From Paenibacillus lautus NBRC 15380 (lineage in GTDB: Bacteria > Bacillota > Bacilli > Paenibacillales > Paenibacillaceae), in contig NZ_BIMF01000014.1 in assembly GCF_004000945.1 (NCBI RefSeq), positions 62,001 to 126,000 of the forward strand: a stretch of 64,000 bases of DNA, in the 5' to 3' direction. The notes under the pieces were generated by a model, which did not search any database, was not told the DNA's origin, and saw nothing but the letters and a program-made list of their open reading frames with translations. The translations under genes were made by a program, and so were the position numbers. Within the stretch, counting starts at the first letter, position 1. Each line of letters begins with the position of its first letter. This document shows positions 53,010 to 60,306 of the stretch, in pieces.

Positions 53010-53810
53010 TTAAAATTTCCCGCTGCTGCTGCTATGCGAATGGCCGCCACTGCTAACGCCGCCTCCGCCTCCGCCGCCCGAGCCGCTGCTCGTGTTGCGC
53101 TCGATCTTCTGCTTCGTTACTGTTGTTCTAATATAACGGTCCTGCTGGTTCAGTATCCCCGATGTGCTGGTATCCTCATAGGTTCGGCTGTTGACCGTCA
53201 CCCGGCCGCCGGAGCGGTAAGCCATGATACCCACGGCGATAGCGCCGATGGCAGCGGCAGCTCCCAGTTGAAACCAAATATTAAACAGAATATTATCCGG
53301 GTTCACGTCCGGCTCAAAGCCCATATACCGATGAGCGGTTTTAATGTATTTTTCAAAAGCCTTTTTATAATCACCATTGGACAAATCGGGCGTAATCTTG
53401 CTGCGTATTTTGGTGAGCCTACCGGAATCGAGATATTTCTCGGCCTTATAATAACCTTCCAAATGCACGTTACGAGAACCATCACGAGCACTCATAACTA
53501 TGGTCAAAATAACGGTATTGCCGTGTGGCTTATCATACCCAGGTGCATACTCATCGTAAAAGTTTTCTGTCCATGTCTCATAATCGTCATTCTCGACACG
53601 GTCAACCGTAAGGATCATAAAGTCCGTCTCGCGTTCGGCACCGTACTCATTCGCCATCGCATTCAGCTCATCCCGTTCTTCCGGACTGAGCAGATTGGCT
53701 TCATCAAAGATCAATGGCTTATCATCTTCAGCTTTGACCATCAGGGCCGGAACCATCAGGTAGGCAACCAGGAAAAACAGAACCGCCCCTAATATATATC
53801 GCCTTCTCAC
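53010..53810 (-). CDS. ydjH: TPM-domain membrane protein YdjH
   Basis: This 266-residue protein has a signal helix (about 5-25), an extracytoplasmic TPM domain (about 30-160; LLSPEERDELNAMANEYG, TVILTIVMS), a second membrane helix (about 177-196) and a Ser/Gly/His-rich tail (GGGGGGGVSSGGHSHSSS). The start is the GTG that overlaps ydjG's stop (GTGA), 6 bases after GGGAGGAGG; longer frames lie inside ydjG. It matches the YdjH position and layout in the pspA operon. Its TPM domain may act in repair or sensing of membrane damage; the function is inferred. Confidence 0.87.
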   Translation of the reverse strand: MRRRYILGAVLFFLVAYLMVPALMVKAEDDKPLIFDEANLLSPEERDELNAMANEYGAERETDFMILTVDRVENDDYETWTENFYDEYAPGYDKPHGNTVILTIVMSARDGSRNVHLEGYYKAEKYLDSGRLTKIRSKITPDLSNGDYKKAFEKYIKTAHRYMGFEPDVNPDNILFNIWFQLGAAAAIGAIAVGIMAYRSGGRVTVNSRTYEDTSTSGILNQQDRYIRTTVTKQKIERNTSSGSGGGGGGGVSSGGHSHSSSSGKF

Positions 53811-54838
53811 AGGAAACCTCCTCCCATCGCCCAGGAGATCAGCTTCAAGGATAACAAGGAGACGCCCGAAATGCCCGCGAACCACCCGGTCACCTTCGCT
53901 TTGCTGATCGGCGGTTTGCCGACCACCTTGCCCGTCTGGCCATTCATCGCAAATGTATACTCCGATTTATTGTAATCATAGTGCACCATCCATACCGGAA
54001 GAAGAACATAATCCGCCTGTTTCTTGGTGGTATCGATCTGTTTGTTGGTATAATTCACGGTTGTGTATCCTGAGACCGCCGACGAAATATACGAATCAAT
54101 GAAGGAGCTGATCTTTTCTTTTGCACGCGGAAGAAGCTGCTCGTCGTCATGGCTGTATTTTTCCGCAATATACCCGGCGAGATACGGTGTCCTGAATTCC
54201 TTCAGCTGCTGATAGGGAAAAGGCTCCAGCTTATCCATCAGCTCATCGCTCATTTTCTCCGAAGCGTCGATCGGCACTTTCACATAGTTCAAGAGGATCT
54301 TCCGGTAGATGTCAAAATGCTGGGTCTCCGTGTATTGATAATCTCCTTGCGTGTAAGTTCTCACCTTGGTGCCCTGTCCATGTACCTCAACTCGATTATG
54401 TAGCTCATACAGCCAGAAGGGGACGTAGATCCCGGTGATGCCCTTGATCCGGTCCGCTGTCATAAACCCGCTTGGCGTCAAAAGGCCGTTCCGGCACCAT
54501 TTCTTGAACGCCTTCATTGCCTCTTCCTTCGTAATCGAAAAAGGGATGACCTTCACCGGAGCCAACTCGCCGCTCAACCGGTCGCTAAGCACGACAGCCG
54601 ATCCGCAGAAGCTGCAGGTCGTGGCGCTGGTCTCCGGCTCGGTCACAATCACGGCTCCGCAGCTGTTGCAATGGTACTCCTTTACCTCGTCTTCCGCGAA
54701 CACCTGCTTCTTCAGCGGGTCGGGGATTTCCTCGATATTGTCTTTTCTTCCGCAGCTGGGGCAAGACAACATTCCCGTATCGCCGTCAAAAACCATGCCA
54801 CTGCCGCAGTTCGGACATTTGTATTCAATTACCGGCAT
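53807..54838 (-). CDS. ydjG: Zinc-ribbon membrane protein YdjG
   Basis: This 343-residue protein starts with two zinc ribbons: CPNC/CPSC (9-12 and 27-30) and CNSC/CSFC (57-60 and 76-79). A soluble region follows (about 90-305), and a single C-terminal membrane helix (about 315-337) ends in AMGGGFL. It matches YdjG of the B. subtilis pspA-ydjGHI operon. The ATG follows GAGGTGAG by 3 bases, 25 bases after pspA. It presumably helps anchor PspA/YdjI at the membrane. The gene is intact. Confidence 0.87.
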   Translation of the reverse strand: MPVIEYKCPNCGSGMVFDGDTGMLSCPSCGRKDNIEEIPDPLKKQVFAEDEVKEYHCNSCGAVIVTEPETSATTCSFCGSAVVLSDRLSGELAPVKVIPFSITKEEAMKAFKKWCRNGLLTPSGFMTADRIKGITGIYVPFWLYELHNRVEVHGQGTKVRTYTQGDYQYTETQHFDIYRKILLNYVKVPIDASEKMSDELMDKLEPFPYQQLKEFRTPYLAGYIAEKYSHDDEQLLPRAKEKISSFIDSYISSAVSGYTTVNYTNKQIDTTKKQADYVLLPVWMVHYDYNKSEYTFAMNGQTGKVVGKPPISKAKVTGWFAGISGVSLLSLKLISWAMGGGFL

Positions 54839-54863
54839 TTGCTCACCTCGATAACAATGATGA

Positions 54864-55571
54864 TTATTCTTTCTTTTTCAGCTTTTCTTTGATTGCCTCC
54901 AGTTCATCCTCGGTAGAGGGAGTCTCCAGTAGAGCAGCTCCGTCCTTGCCCATATTCTTCTCCAATTCAACGATCAAATCGTCCAGATCGTCCTCCTTGG
55001 CTCCAGCACGAAGTTCAGCCAGGGCCTCCGCTTCATCCAAAGCACGGCTCGCTTTCTCCTCCATGGTATGGAATGCCGCATTGGCACCGCCCAAGGAAGA
55101 ACGGCCGGAATTCAGCTCCTGCTGGGCTTTGGCAGCCGCCATTTTCCCTTTCAACTCGGCATAGCGCGCTTCCAGTTGGCTCATGTCCGACACCAGCTTA
55201 TCCTGCATTTGTTTCATCCTGACGGCGTTTGCGGAAGCCGATTCGTATGCTGCCTGCAGTTCGTTCAAGTTCTCGGCCTGCGCTGCTTTTCTCTCCAGGA
55301 ACTTCAGGGCATCGTCCTCGTTTCCGGCTTCCACGGCCTTCTCTGCATATCGCTGCAGCTTCTTGATCTCGCCACTGCACTCATCAAGCGCCCGCTTCGC
55401 TCTTCGCTCATCCGAGAGCACGGAAGCCGTCTCCGCTTTTACCTTACCCAAGTCCGCATTCAAGCTACGCATATAAGTGTCAACTGTTTTCTCCGGATCT
55501 TCCGTCCGATCCAACAGCCCGTTCACATTCACCTTCATAACATCCTTAAACCTCGATAAGATTCCCACCAT
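54864..55571 (-). CDS. pspA: Phage shock protein A homologue PspA (YdjF)
   Basis: This 235-residue protein is almost entirely coiled coil with the PspA/IM30 start MVGILSRFKDVMKVNVNGLLD and the conserved LDRTEDPEKTVDTYMR. It ends in a short helical tail (EDELEAIKEKLKKKE). PspA binds and supports stressed membranes. The ATG is chosen because GAGGGGG lies 6 bases upstream; 38 upstream in-frame codons run over the promoter. It heads the pspA-ydjGHI operon. An ECF-type -35 sits upstream (55621-55635). Confidence 0.93.
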   Translation of the reverse strand: MVGILSRFKDVMKVNVNGLLDRTEDPEKTVDTYMRSLNADLGKVKAETASVLSDERRAKRALDECSGEIKKLQRYAEKAVEAGNEDDALKFLERKAAQAENLNELQAAYESASANAVRMKQMQDKLVSDMSQLEARYAELKGKMAAAKAQQELNSGRSSLGGANAAFHTMEEKASRALDEAEALAELRAGAKEDDLDDLIVELEKNMGKDGAALLETPSTEDELEAIKEKLKKKE

Positions 55572-55620
55572 GAGTGTCCCCCTCGAAAAGTTTACATTTA
55601 AACTATAATACCCTATATAC

Positions 55621-55635
55621 CGACAAAAGGTTTCA
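55621..55635 (-). promoter_or_regulatory. ECF-type -35 element upstream of pspA
   Basis: TGAAACCTTTT on the minus strand is the classic sigma-W/ECF -35. A CGTA-like -10 at 16 bases is not found; the nearest are GGTATATAG and GGTATTATAG. So it is an incomplete match and the cognate sigma factor is open. The B. subtilis operon is known to be sigma-W controlled. Confidence 0.5.
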
Positions 55636-55691
55636 ATTGCCGAAATTCGATGGAATATATGTAAATTTATTGCTATGGAAAACAAAAAAAT

Positions 55692-55717
55692 ACCCTCCGA
55701 CCTAATGATCGGAGGGT
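55692..55717 (-). terminator. Terminator of the hsp20 gene
   Basis: ACCCTCCGA pairs exactly with TCGGAGGGT around an 8-base loop. On the minus strand ATTTTTTTG follows. Confidence 0.85.
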
Positions 55718-55724
55718 GTATATA

Positions 55725-56186
55725 TTAGATATCATCCCGAATCTGGATACGCTTCTTACCAGGTTCAGGCTGTTTCGGTATTTCAAGCTTAAGGACTCCA
55801 TCCTTCAGGGAAGCTTCGATTTGGTCCTCGGCTATGTTTTGCACGTAAAATCTGCGCACATACTCGCCATAACGGCGTTCCTTCCGGACGATCTGCTGCT
55901 TCGTATCCTCAACGCTGTGATCCTCCTTGCGAACGGCTTTGATCGTTAAGTAAGGGTCAGCGTAGCTGATTTCGATGTCGTCTTTTTGAAAACCTGGAAG
56001 CTCCGCCTCAACCAGATAAGCGCGCTCCGTCTCTTTTATGTCTGTTTTGAAAGACATCATCGAACCTTTGAACGGTGCAAACACTTCATCATGAAATGCA
56101 TCGTTAAAGACATCGTGAAATGACTTCACCAACTGTCCGAAGGCATCCTCTCTGCGCTTTCCAAATGGCATCAAATCAAACATCAT
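55725..56186 (-). CDS. Small heat shock protein, Hsp20/alpha-crystallin family
   Basis: This 153-residue chaperone has an N-terminal Phe-rich arm (1-42), the alpha-crystallin domain (about 45-138; YLVEAELPGFQKDDIEISYADPYLTI as marker ELPGFQKDDI, and ASLKDGVLKLEIPK) and a short C-terminal IQI motif that binds neighbouring subunits. It prevents aggregation of unfolding proteins. The ATG is 6 bases after AAGGGG. It has its own promoter with two CtsR boxes, so it is heat-inducible. Own terminator. Confidence 0.93.
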   Translation of the reverse strand: MMFDLMPFGKRREDAFGQLVKSFHDVFNDAFHDEVFAPFKGSMMSFKTDIKETERAYLVEAELPGFQKDDIEISYADPYLTIKAVRKEDHSVEDTKQQIVRKERRYGEYVRRFYVQNIAEDQIEASLKDGVLKLEIPKQPEPGKKRIQIRDDI

Positions 56187-56203
56187 AGATTTCCCCTTTC
56201 TTG

Positions 56204-56220
56204 TTTGACCTTATTTGACC
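56204..56220 (-). promoter_or_regulatory. CtsR box at the hsp20 start site
   Basis: On the minus strand GGTCAAA-TAA-GGTCAAA matches the CtsR heptad consensus RGTCAAANANRGTCAAA exactly. It starts about 10 bases after the -10, over the transcription start, so bound CtsR blocks the promoter. Confidence 0.85.
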
Positions 56221-56230
56221 TTACGCCTTT

Positions 56231-56259
56231 ATTATATGCCTGTATCGCATAAATGCCAA
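56231..56259 (-). promoter_or_regulatory. Sigma-A promoter of hsp20
   Basis: On the minus strand TTGGCA, a 17-base spacer and a perfect TATAAT. The CtsR box lies just downstream. Confidence 0.85.
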
Positions 56260-56337
56260 AACCGATTACGAAGAAAATAGGACTAAAATAGCGTATTTTC
56301 AACTGATTTCCCGAATGAATTGGTTTCGATCTTTCGA

Positions 56338-56354
56338 TTTGACCTTTTTTGACC
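56338..56354 (-). promoter_or_regulatory. Second CtsR box, 118 bases upstream of the hsp20 promoter-proximal box
   Basis: On the minus strand GGTCAAA-AAA-GGTCAAA again fits the consensus exactly. It lies upstream of the hsp20 promoter and just after the HTH gene's terminator. Two boxes 134 bases apart (start to start) could allow cooperative binding or looping. Confidence 0.75.
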
Positions 56355-56389
56355 TTTTAGCCATTCCGCTTCCACGTTCCATAAAAAAA

Positions 56390-56409
56390 GGACACCCGAA
56401 TGGGTGCCC
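56390..56409 (-). terminator. Terminator of the small HTH gene
   Basis: GGACACCC pairs with GGGTGCCC (one mismatch) around a short loop. On the minus strand TTTTTTTA follows. Confidence 0.75.
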
Positions 56410-56438
56410 GTTTCACTTATATATTGGGGTGATTAGAC

Positions 56439-56666
56439 CTACCGTTTTTTCACAATATGATCGATTTCACTTTTCAACAAAAGGTATCGATGCACGCTTC
56501 TCATGATCGGAACTTTGGTCAGCTTATTCTGGTCGACATAGCTTTTCATTTGATCTTTGGACAGACCTAACAATTGACCTGCCTCAGAAACGGTTAATAC
56601 TTCTTCATTACTGGTGGCATTAAACGTTTTTTTCACCTTTAAATTCCAATCTTCGAATACCTGCAT
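56439..56666 (-). CDS. Small helix-turn-helix protein (excisionase/MerR-like)
   Basis: This 75-residue protein has one predicted helix-turn-helix (about 22-56; VLTVSEAGQLLGLSKDQMKSYVD, marker SEAGQLLGLSKDQ) followed by a basic tail (IVKKR). It resembles excisionase/helix-turn-helix-17 modules but I cannot assign a family. The ATG follows GAAAGG by 10 bases. The stand-alone gene lies between the cold-shock genes and hsp20. A regulator of a neighbouring stress gene is possible but unproven. Confidence 0.7.
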   Translation of the reverse strand: MQVFEDWNLKVKKTFNATSNEEVLTVSEAGQLLGLSKDQMKSYVDQNKLTKVPIMRSVHRYLLLKSEIDHIVKKR

Positions 56667-56733
56667 GAGATCTCAACCTTTCTTTAACACAACGAATAGA
56701 ACAAAATGGTGAAGGAGCCGTGAGAGCTGCCCC

Positions 56734-56976
56734 CTACGATTTGGTGTCCTTGCGTTGATTCTTACGGTAAAGCTTGATTTGCTGATCCGACGAAACAAGG
56801 ATCGGCAGGATTTTATTGCTGCTGACCATGGATGACGCGCATTGTGAACAAACGGGAACTTCCTTGAACGAAAAGCTATCTCGAATCCAACCGTTACACC
56901 CTTCCTTCGTACAAGACCAGATCGCGGTCATCTCTTCCGGCAGATTTTCCAGTGGTTTATTCCAAGAATAAGACAA
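56734..56976 (-). CDS. ydjO: Cold-inducible zinc-ribbon protein YdjO
   Basis: This 80-residue protein has the YdjO pattern WSCTKEGCNGWIRDSF...VPVCSQCASSMV, with two Cys pairs (about 22/27 and 43/46) forming a small zinc ribbon. It is cold-inducible in B. subtilis; molecular role unknown. The start is TTG, 7 bases after GGGGG. It lies 100 bases after the cold shock gene, which has a terminator between, so it is a separate unit. The basic tail (YRKNQRKDTKS) is longer than in the short homologues. Confidence 0.85.
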   Translation of the reverse strand: MSYSWNKPLENLPEEMTAIWSCTKEGCNGWIRDSFSFKEVPVCSQCASSMVSSNKILPILVSSDQQIKLYRKNQRKDTKS

Positions 56977-57041
56977 TGAACTTCCCCCTTTAGCTACATT
57001 TTTAACGCCCTCATGCTGGTTGAGCTCTATTATAAAAAAAA

Positions 57042-57062
57042 CCCCAAACGGTACGTTTGGGG
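57042..57062 (-). terminator. Terminator of the cold shock gene
   Basis: CCCCAAACG pairs exactly with CGTTTGGGG around GTA; on the minus strand TTTTTTTATA follows. Confidence 0.9.
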
Positions 57063-57076
57063 ATCTTTTCTCGAAT

Positions 57077-57277
57077 CTACAGTTTTACAACGTTCTCGGC
57101 TTGCTGTCCGCGGTTGCCTTGAACTACGTTAAATTCAACACGTTGTCCTTCATCAAGCGACTTGAAGCCGTCACCAGTGATTGCACTGAAGTGTACGAAT
57201 ACATCTTCGCCACCTTGAACCTCGATGAAACCAAAGCCTTTTTCTGCGTTAAACCATTTTACTGTTCCTGTTTGCAT
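57077..57277 (-). CDS. Cold shock protein (CspA/CspB family)
   Basis: This 66-residue protein is a single cold shock domain with RNP1 (KGFGFIEV, about 13-20) and RNP2 (VFVHFS, about 26-31), binding single-stranded RNA and DNA. Length and the C-terminal AENVVKL are typical. The ATG follows TTAGGAGGTG. A leader of about 130 bases with a terminator-like hairpin precedes it. It is a nucleic-acid chaperone in the cytosol and likely cold-induced. Confidence 0.95.
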   Translation of the reverse strand: MQTGTVKWFNAEKGFGFIEVQGGEDVFVHFSAITGDGFKSLDEGQRVEFNVVQGNRGQQAENVVKL

Positions 57278-57331
57278 AGAAACACCTCCTAAATTTATAT
57301 GATTTTCTCATTTTTGGTTAAAAAACAAAAA

Positions 57332-57388
57332 ATTCACATATTGCACAAGGTTCCTAATCAAAATAATAACCCTCTGCAATATGTGAAT
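57332..57388 (-). promoter_or_regulatory. Attenuator-like hairpin in the cold shock leader
   Basis: ATTCACATATTGCA and its exact reverse complement (57332-57345 and 57375-57388) enclose 29 bases. On the minus strand the stem is followed directly by TTTTTTGTTTTTT. It lies between the promoter at 57414 and the ribosome binding site, so it can act as a transcription attenuator or temperature-dependent element. The downstream leader is about 50 bases. Confidence 0.65.
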
Positions 57389-57413
57389 CTCAGGTCAAAA
57401 TCCCAATAAACTT

Positions 57414-57442
57414 ATTATACCCCAACCGATCCAAAATAGCAA
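57414..57442 (-). promoter_or_regulatory. Sigma-A promoter of the cold shock gene
   Basis: On the minus strand TTGCTA, a 17-base spacer and a perfect TATAAT. It predicts a leader of about 130 bases. Confidence 0.7.
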
Positions 57443-57503
57443 ATGTATTTCATTCTTATTTACCGCTTCCTACTAGTCAAACAAAAGATTCTGCGCAAAA
57501 AAA

Positions 57504-57537
57504 CGGCCATCTCCCGATACATACCGGGAAATGGCCG
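57504..57537 (-). terminator. Terminator of the lasso-type export operon
   Basis: CGGCCATCTCCCG pairs with CGGGAAATGGCCG (one mismatch) around ATACATAC. On the minus strand TTTTTTTGCG follows, 60 bases after the ABC transporter stop codon. Confidence 0.9.
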
Positions 57538-57599
57538 TAGATTACTGCTGTCAACATGTCTTGCGAATACAAAGTGTTATTTACGCGATCCAACCAGAG

Positions 57600-59405
57600 T
57601 TACATCTGAGCCCCTGTCTGATAACTGAGCAGCTGTCGGAAAGTGCCTTTATGATCCTGAGACAGCTGCTGATAACCCCCCTGCTGGATAACTCGCCCTT
57701 GCTCCATCACGATGACCTGATCCGCATGGCGAATGGTGGACAGTCGGTGGGCGATCACGATGATCGTCATGCTCCCTTTCAGCTGTTCCAACGCTTCCTG
57801 GATCCGCTGCTCGTTCTCACTGTCAAGCGCGCTTGTCGCTTCATCCAACACAAGTATCGAAGGCTTCTTCAAGATAGCTCTGGCCAGCACAATCCGCTGA
57901 CGTTCTCCCCCGGACAAGCGGATACCGCGGTCACCAATGACGGTATCGAGGCCTAGTGGAAGCCCGTGCACGAATTCGTCGGAGGCTGAAAACCTCAGCG
58001 CTTCCCACAGCTCGTTATCCGAGGCATCTGGAGCAACCAGCTTCAGGTTATCCCGGATGCTCTCATTGAAGAGGAAAGGATCCTGCGCCACATATCCGAT
58101 ACCTCCTCGGATCGACATCAGCTGACGTTCGTCCTCCATGGACACGCCGTCCACAAGAACTTGCCCGCTCTCCGGTTGGATCAGCCCCATGAGAAGATCG
58201 ATAAGGGTGCTCTTGCCCGCGCCTGATTTGCCAACGATGGCCGTCATGCGATTGGCAGGAATATGTAGGTTGATATCTCGCAAAGCATAAACGGGGGAAG
58301 CGGCATCGTACCGATAGTCCACATGACTACAATCAATTCCATGCTGCAGCTGATGTCGCTCGCTGCCTGTCATCGGAATCGATCCGGCAATCTCCCTATC
58401 CACCTCGTATTCCGCTTGCAGCTCGCGTATCGCCCGGAAGGCCGGGAAATTCGACACGAGCTGCTCGGTGCTCGATTGAATGCTGATAAATCTTGGCCAT
58501 AAGCGCGAGAAGATAAGAACGATCATCAGCAGCTGCTCCGCAGGCGTACGCAGCACTTCCAGCGCCAAATACACAAATCCAGCAACCAGCAAGACGGACG
58601 CGAGCCGATAAATCAGTTGGGACAAGGAGTTGATTCTGCCAAATTGGATGAAATTATGCTCCATTTTTCGCGACAGCCTGTCAAACCAGCTCATATGAAA
58701 TGGCTCCAACCGGTTGCTCTTGATATCCTTGATGCCGTTGAAATGTTCGCTGATGCCGGCAAAATAATATTTCGACAGCTCTGTCGTCTGCTCACCGATC
58801 CGCTTCGATCGCCGGATGAATCGGCGTCCAAACAAGGCAAGGAGCCCTCCGCTCAACAGGACAATGAGGGTCAGCATCGGGGCCAGCCATAGGGCAAGGC
58901 CGATCTGAATGATCGTGAACAAGAAGGACGAGACCATCTGCAAGAATAGAAACGTGCCCTGATTCACGCGCCCGAGTTCATTGGTCATGACATGGTTGAA
59001 ATCCGACTTGCGGTGGCGCAGGAAGAACTCCCATTTGGCATGCAGCAACCCCTGATACGTTTCCATGCGCAGTTTACGAATGAATCGCTGCAATATTTTG
59101 GCATTTAACAGGTTCTGGCTGCGCTGCAGCAAGGCTTGCCCGCCCACAATCACAACATATAGAGCCAGCACCATCGGCAAATTAAGCTGCAATGACCATG
59201 TGCCCGCAAGGTCCATCAAGGTTGAGACGAGCGGCACCCCGCTCAAATCGGTCTCGAATACGCCGATGACACCGAGAAGCGGAACGATCAAATAGATGCC
59301 GATGCCGTCCAGAATACTGATGATCAGGATCATACACATATTGAGGTAGAGTTTAACCCCGGCCATCCCATGCATTTTACGGATAAAATAAAAGAGATCC
59401 CTCAA
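57600..59405 (-). CDS. ABC exporter (membrane-ATPase fusion) of the lasso-type cluster
   Basis: This 601-residue half-transporter has six membrane helices in the first 320 residues and an ATPase domain (about 345-595) with Walker A GKSGAGKST, signature LSGGERQR and Walker B ILVLDEAT. Two copies would form an exporter of the MsbA/McjD type, as found beside lasso peptide maturation genes. The TTG start overlaps the B2 stop by 4 bases and lies 8 bases after AAGGAG. Its cargo is unknown because no precursor is visible. Confidence 0.9.
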   Translation of the reverse strand: MRDLFYFIRKMHGMAGVKLYLNMCMILIISILDGIGIYLIVPLLGVIGVFETDLSGVPLVSTLMDLAGTWSLQLNLPMVLALYVVIVGGQALLQRSQNLLNAKILQRFIRKLRMETYQGLLHAKWEFFLRHRKSDFNHVMTNELGRVNQGTFLFLQMVSSFLFTIIQIGLALWLAPMLTLIVLLSGGLLALFGRRFIRRSKRIGEQTTELSKYYFAGISEHFNGIKDIKSNRLEPFHMSWFDRLSRKMEHNFIQFGRINSLSQLIYRLASVLLVAGFVYLALEVLRTPAEQLLMIVLIFSRLWPRFISIQSSTEQLVSNFPAFRAIRELQAEYEVDREIAGSIPMTGSERHQLQHGIDCSHVDYRYDAASPVYALRDINLHIPANRMTAIVGKSGAGKSTLIDLLMGLIQPESGQVLVDGVSMEDERQLMSIRGGIGYVAQDPFLFNESIRDNLKLVAPDASDNELWEALRFSASDEFVHGLPLGLDTVIGDRGIRLSGGERQRIVLARAILKKPSILVLDEATSALDSENEQRIQEALEQLKGSMTIIVIAHRLSTIRHADQVIVMEQGRVIQQGGYQQLSQDHKGTFRQLLSYQTGAQM

Positions 59406-59905
59406 TGTAAAAACTCCTTATCGGATGACCGCTTAAAGTTCAAGTCCCCGGCCCCCATATCCTTACCGAATATCCCGACGACGGCATACCTTTCGTGCCC
59501 TTCTCTTCCCGTTACAATATAAGAGCCGCAGCGGAGCCAGGCATGGGCAACCATCATTCCTTTGTCGTCCCGGCCGCTTCCCAGATAAAGCGTACTCGGA
59601 ATCCCTCTTCGCTCCAGCATCTTCATCGCGGCAACGGCTTTAACCAGGCACTGGCTTTCCCACCATGTGACACGGCTCATGGTATGAACGGCTCTCGAGA
59701 TTTGGCGGACAAGCAAAAGCTCCTGCTCCGTATAACCCACATACGGCGTCTCCTTCATAGGTTCTCCCAGAGACGGAGACACCTTTTGAAAAGGAAACAG
59801 CTTGAACACCCTTCCCCAGGCCAGATAAACATAAGCTTCTGCCAGCATAAGCTTCATGCTGACAGGATAAGACATGAATCGGCGTGCTTTCCGGTACAGG
59901 CTCAT
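59402..59905 (-). CDS. Lasso peptide-type B2 leader peptidase (transglutaminase-like)
   Basis: This 167-residue protein matches the B2 half of the lasso peptidase (transglutaminase-like fold). The catalytic Cys86 (WWESQCLVKAVAAMKML) and His121 (VAHAWLR) are present. After the His, the sequence HAWLRCGSYIVTG has Ser where many relatives, as far as I recall, carry an Asp. In known systems B1 plus B2 cleave the leader from the precursor before or during ring formation. It is co-transcribed with B1 (2 bases apart) and the exporter (4-base overlap). Confidence 0.85.
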   Translation of the reverse strand: MSLYRKARRFMSYPVSMKLMLAEAYVYLAWGRVFKLFPFQKVSPSLGEPMKETPYVGYTEQELLLVRQISRAVHTMSRVTWWESQCLVKAVAAMKMLERRGIPSTLYLGSGRDDKGMMVAHAWLRCGSYIVTGREGHERYAVVGIFGKDMGAGDLNFKRSSDKEFLH

Positions 59906-59907
59906 TG

Positions 59908-60198
59908 CTATTTATCCACCTGAACAAGGCCTTCCGTAGCTAACTGCTTGAGGAATAGTCGCACCTGCTGCTCACAGAGCTCCGGCTCGATCTCATACTC
60001 CAATACCAATTGATCCACCATATTGGAAATCGTGACAGGAGACGAAATAAGTTCCCATATCCGCCCGCCAATCCGTCCCAGATTATAATACTTGCCGTTT
60101 TCGATGCTCAGCATCACCTTCTCGCCATCCATATCACTGACCAGGAAACCTTCGGATTGCACAACAAGCGCGTCCGTCGTGATTAATTCCGTACTCAT
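59908..60198 (-). CDS. Lasso peptide-type B1 / PqqD-like leader-recognition protein
   Basis: This 96-residue protein has the PqqD/RRE fold (winged helix with three-strand sheet): MLSIENGKYYNLGRIGGRIWELI at about 28-50 is the typical Y..N..G..IW motif, followed by a helical C-terminus. Such proteins bind the leader of a ribosomal peptide for the partner peptidase. The ATG at 60198 is chosen for its 8-base spacing to GGGGG; an earlier in-frame ATG (60249) lacks a site. It lies directly before the B2 gene. Confidence 0.87.
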   Translation of the reverse strand: MSTELITTDALVVQSEGFLVSDMDGEKVMLSIENGKYYNLGRIGGRIWELISSPVTISNMVDQLVLEYEIEPELCEQQVRLFLKQLATEGLVQVDK

Positions 60199-60306
60199 GG
60201 ATAGAACCCCCTTTTTCAGCTTTATAAGCTGGCTTGAGAAATATTTCATGTTACCCGCTTCTACAAATCGGATTGCGATCCAAATTATAAAAGCGATGAT
60301 ACGCCC

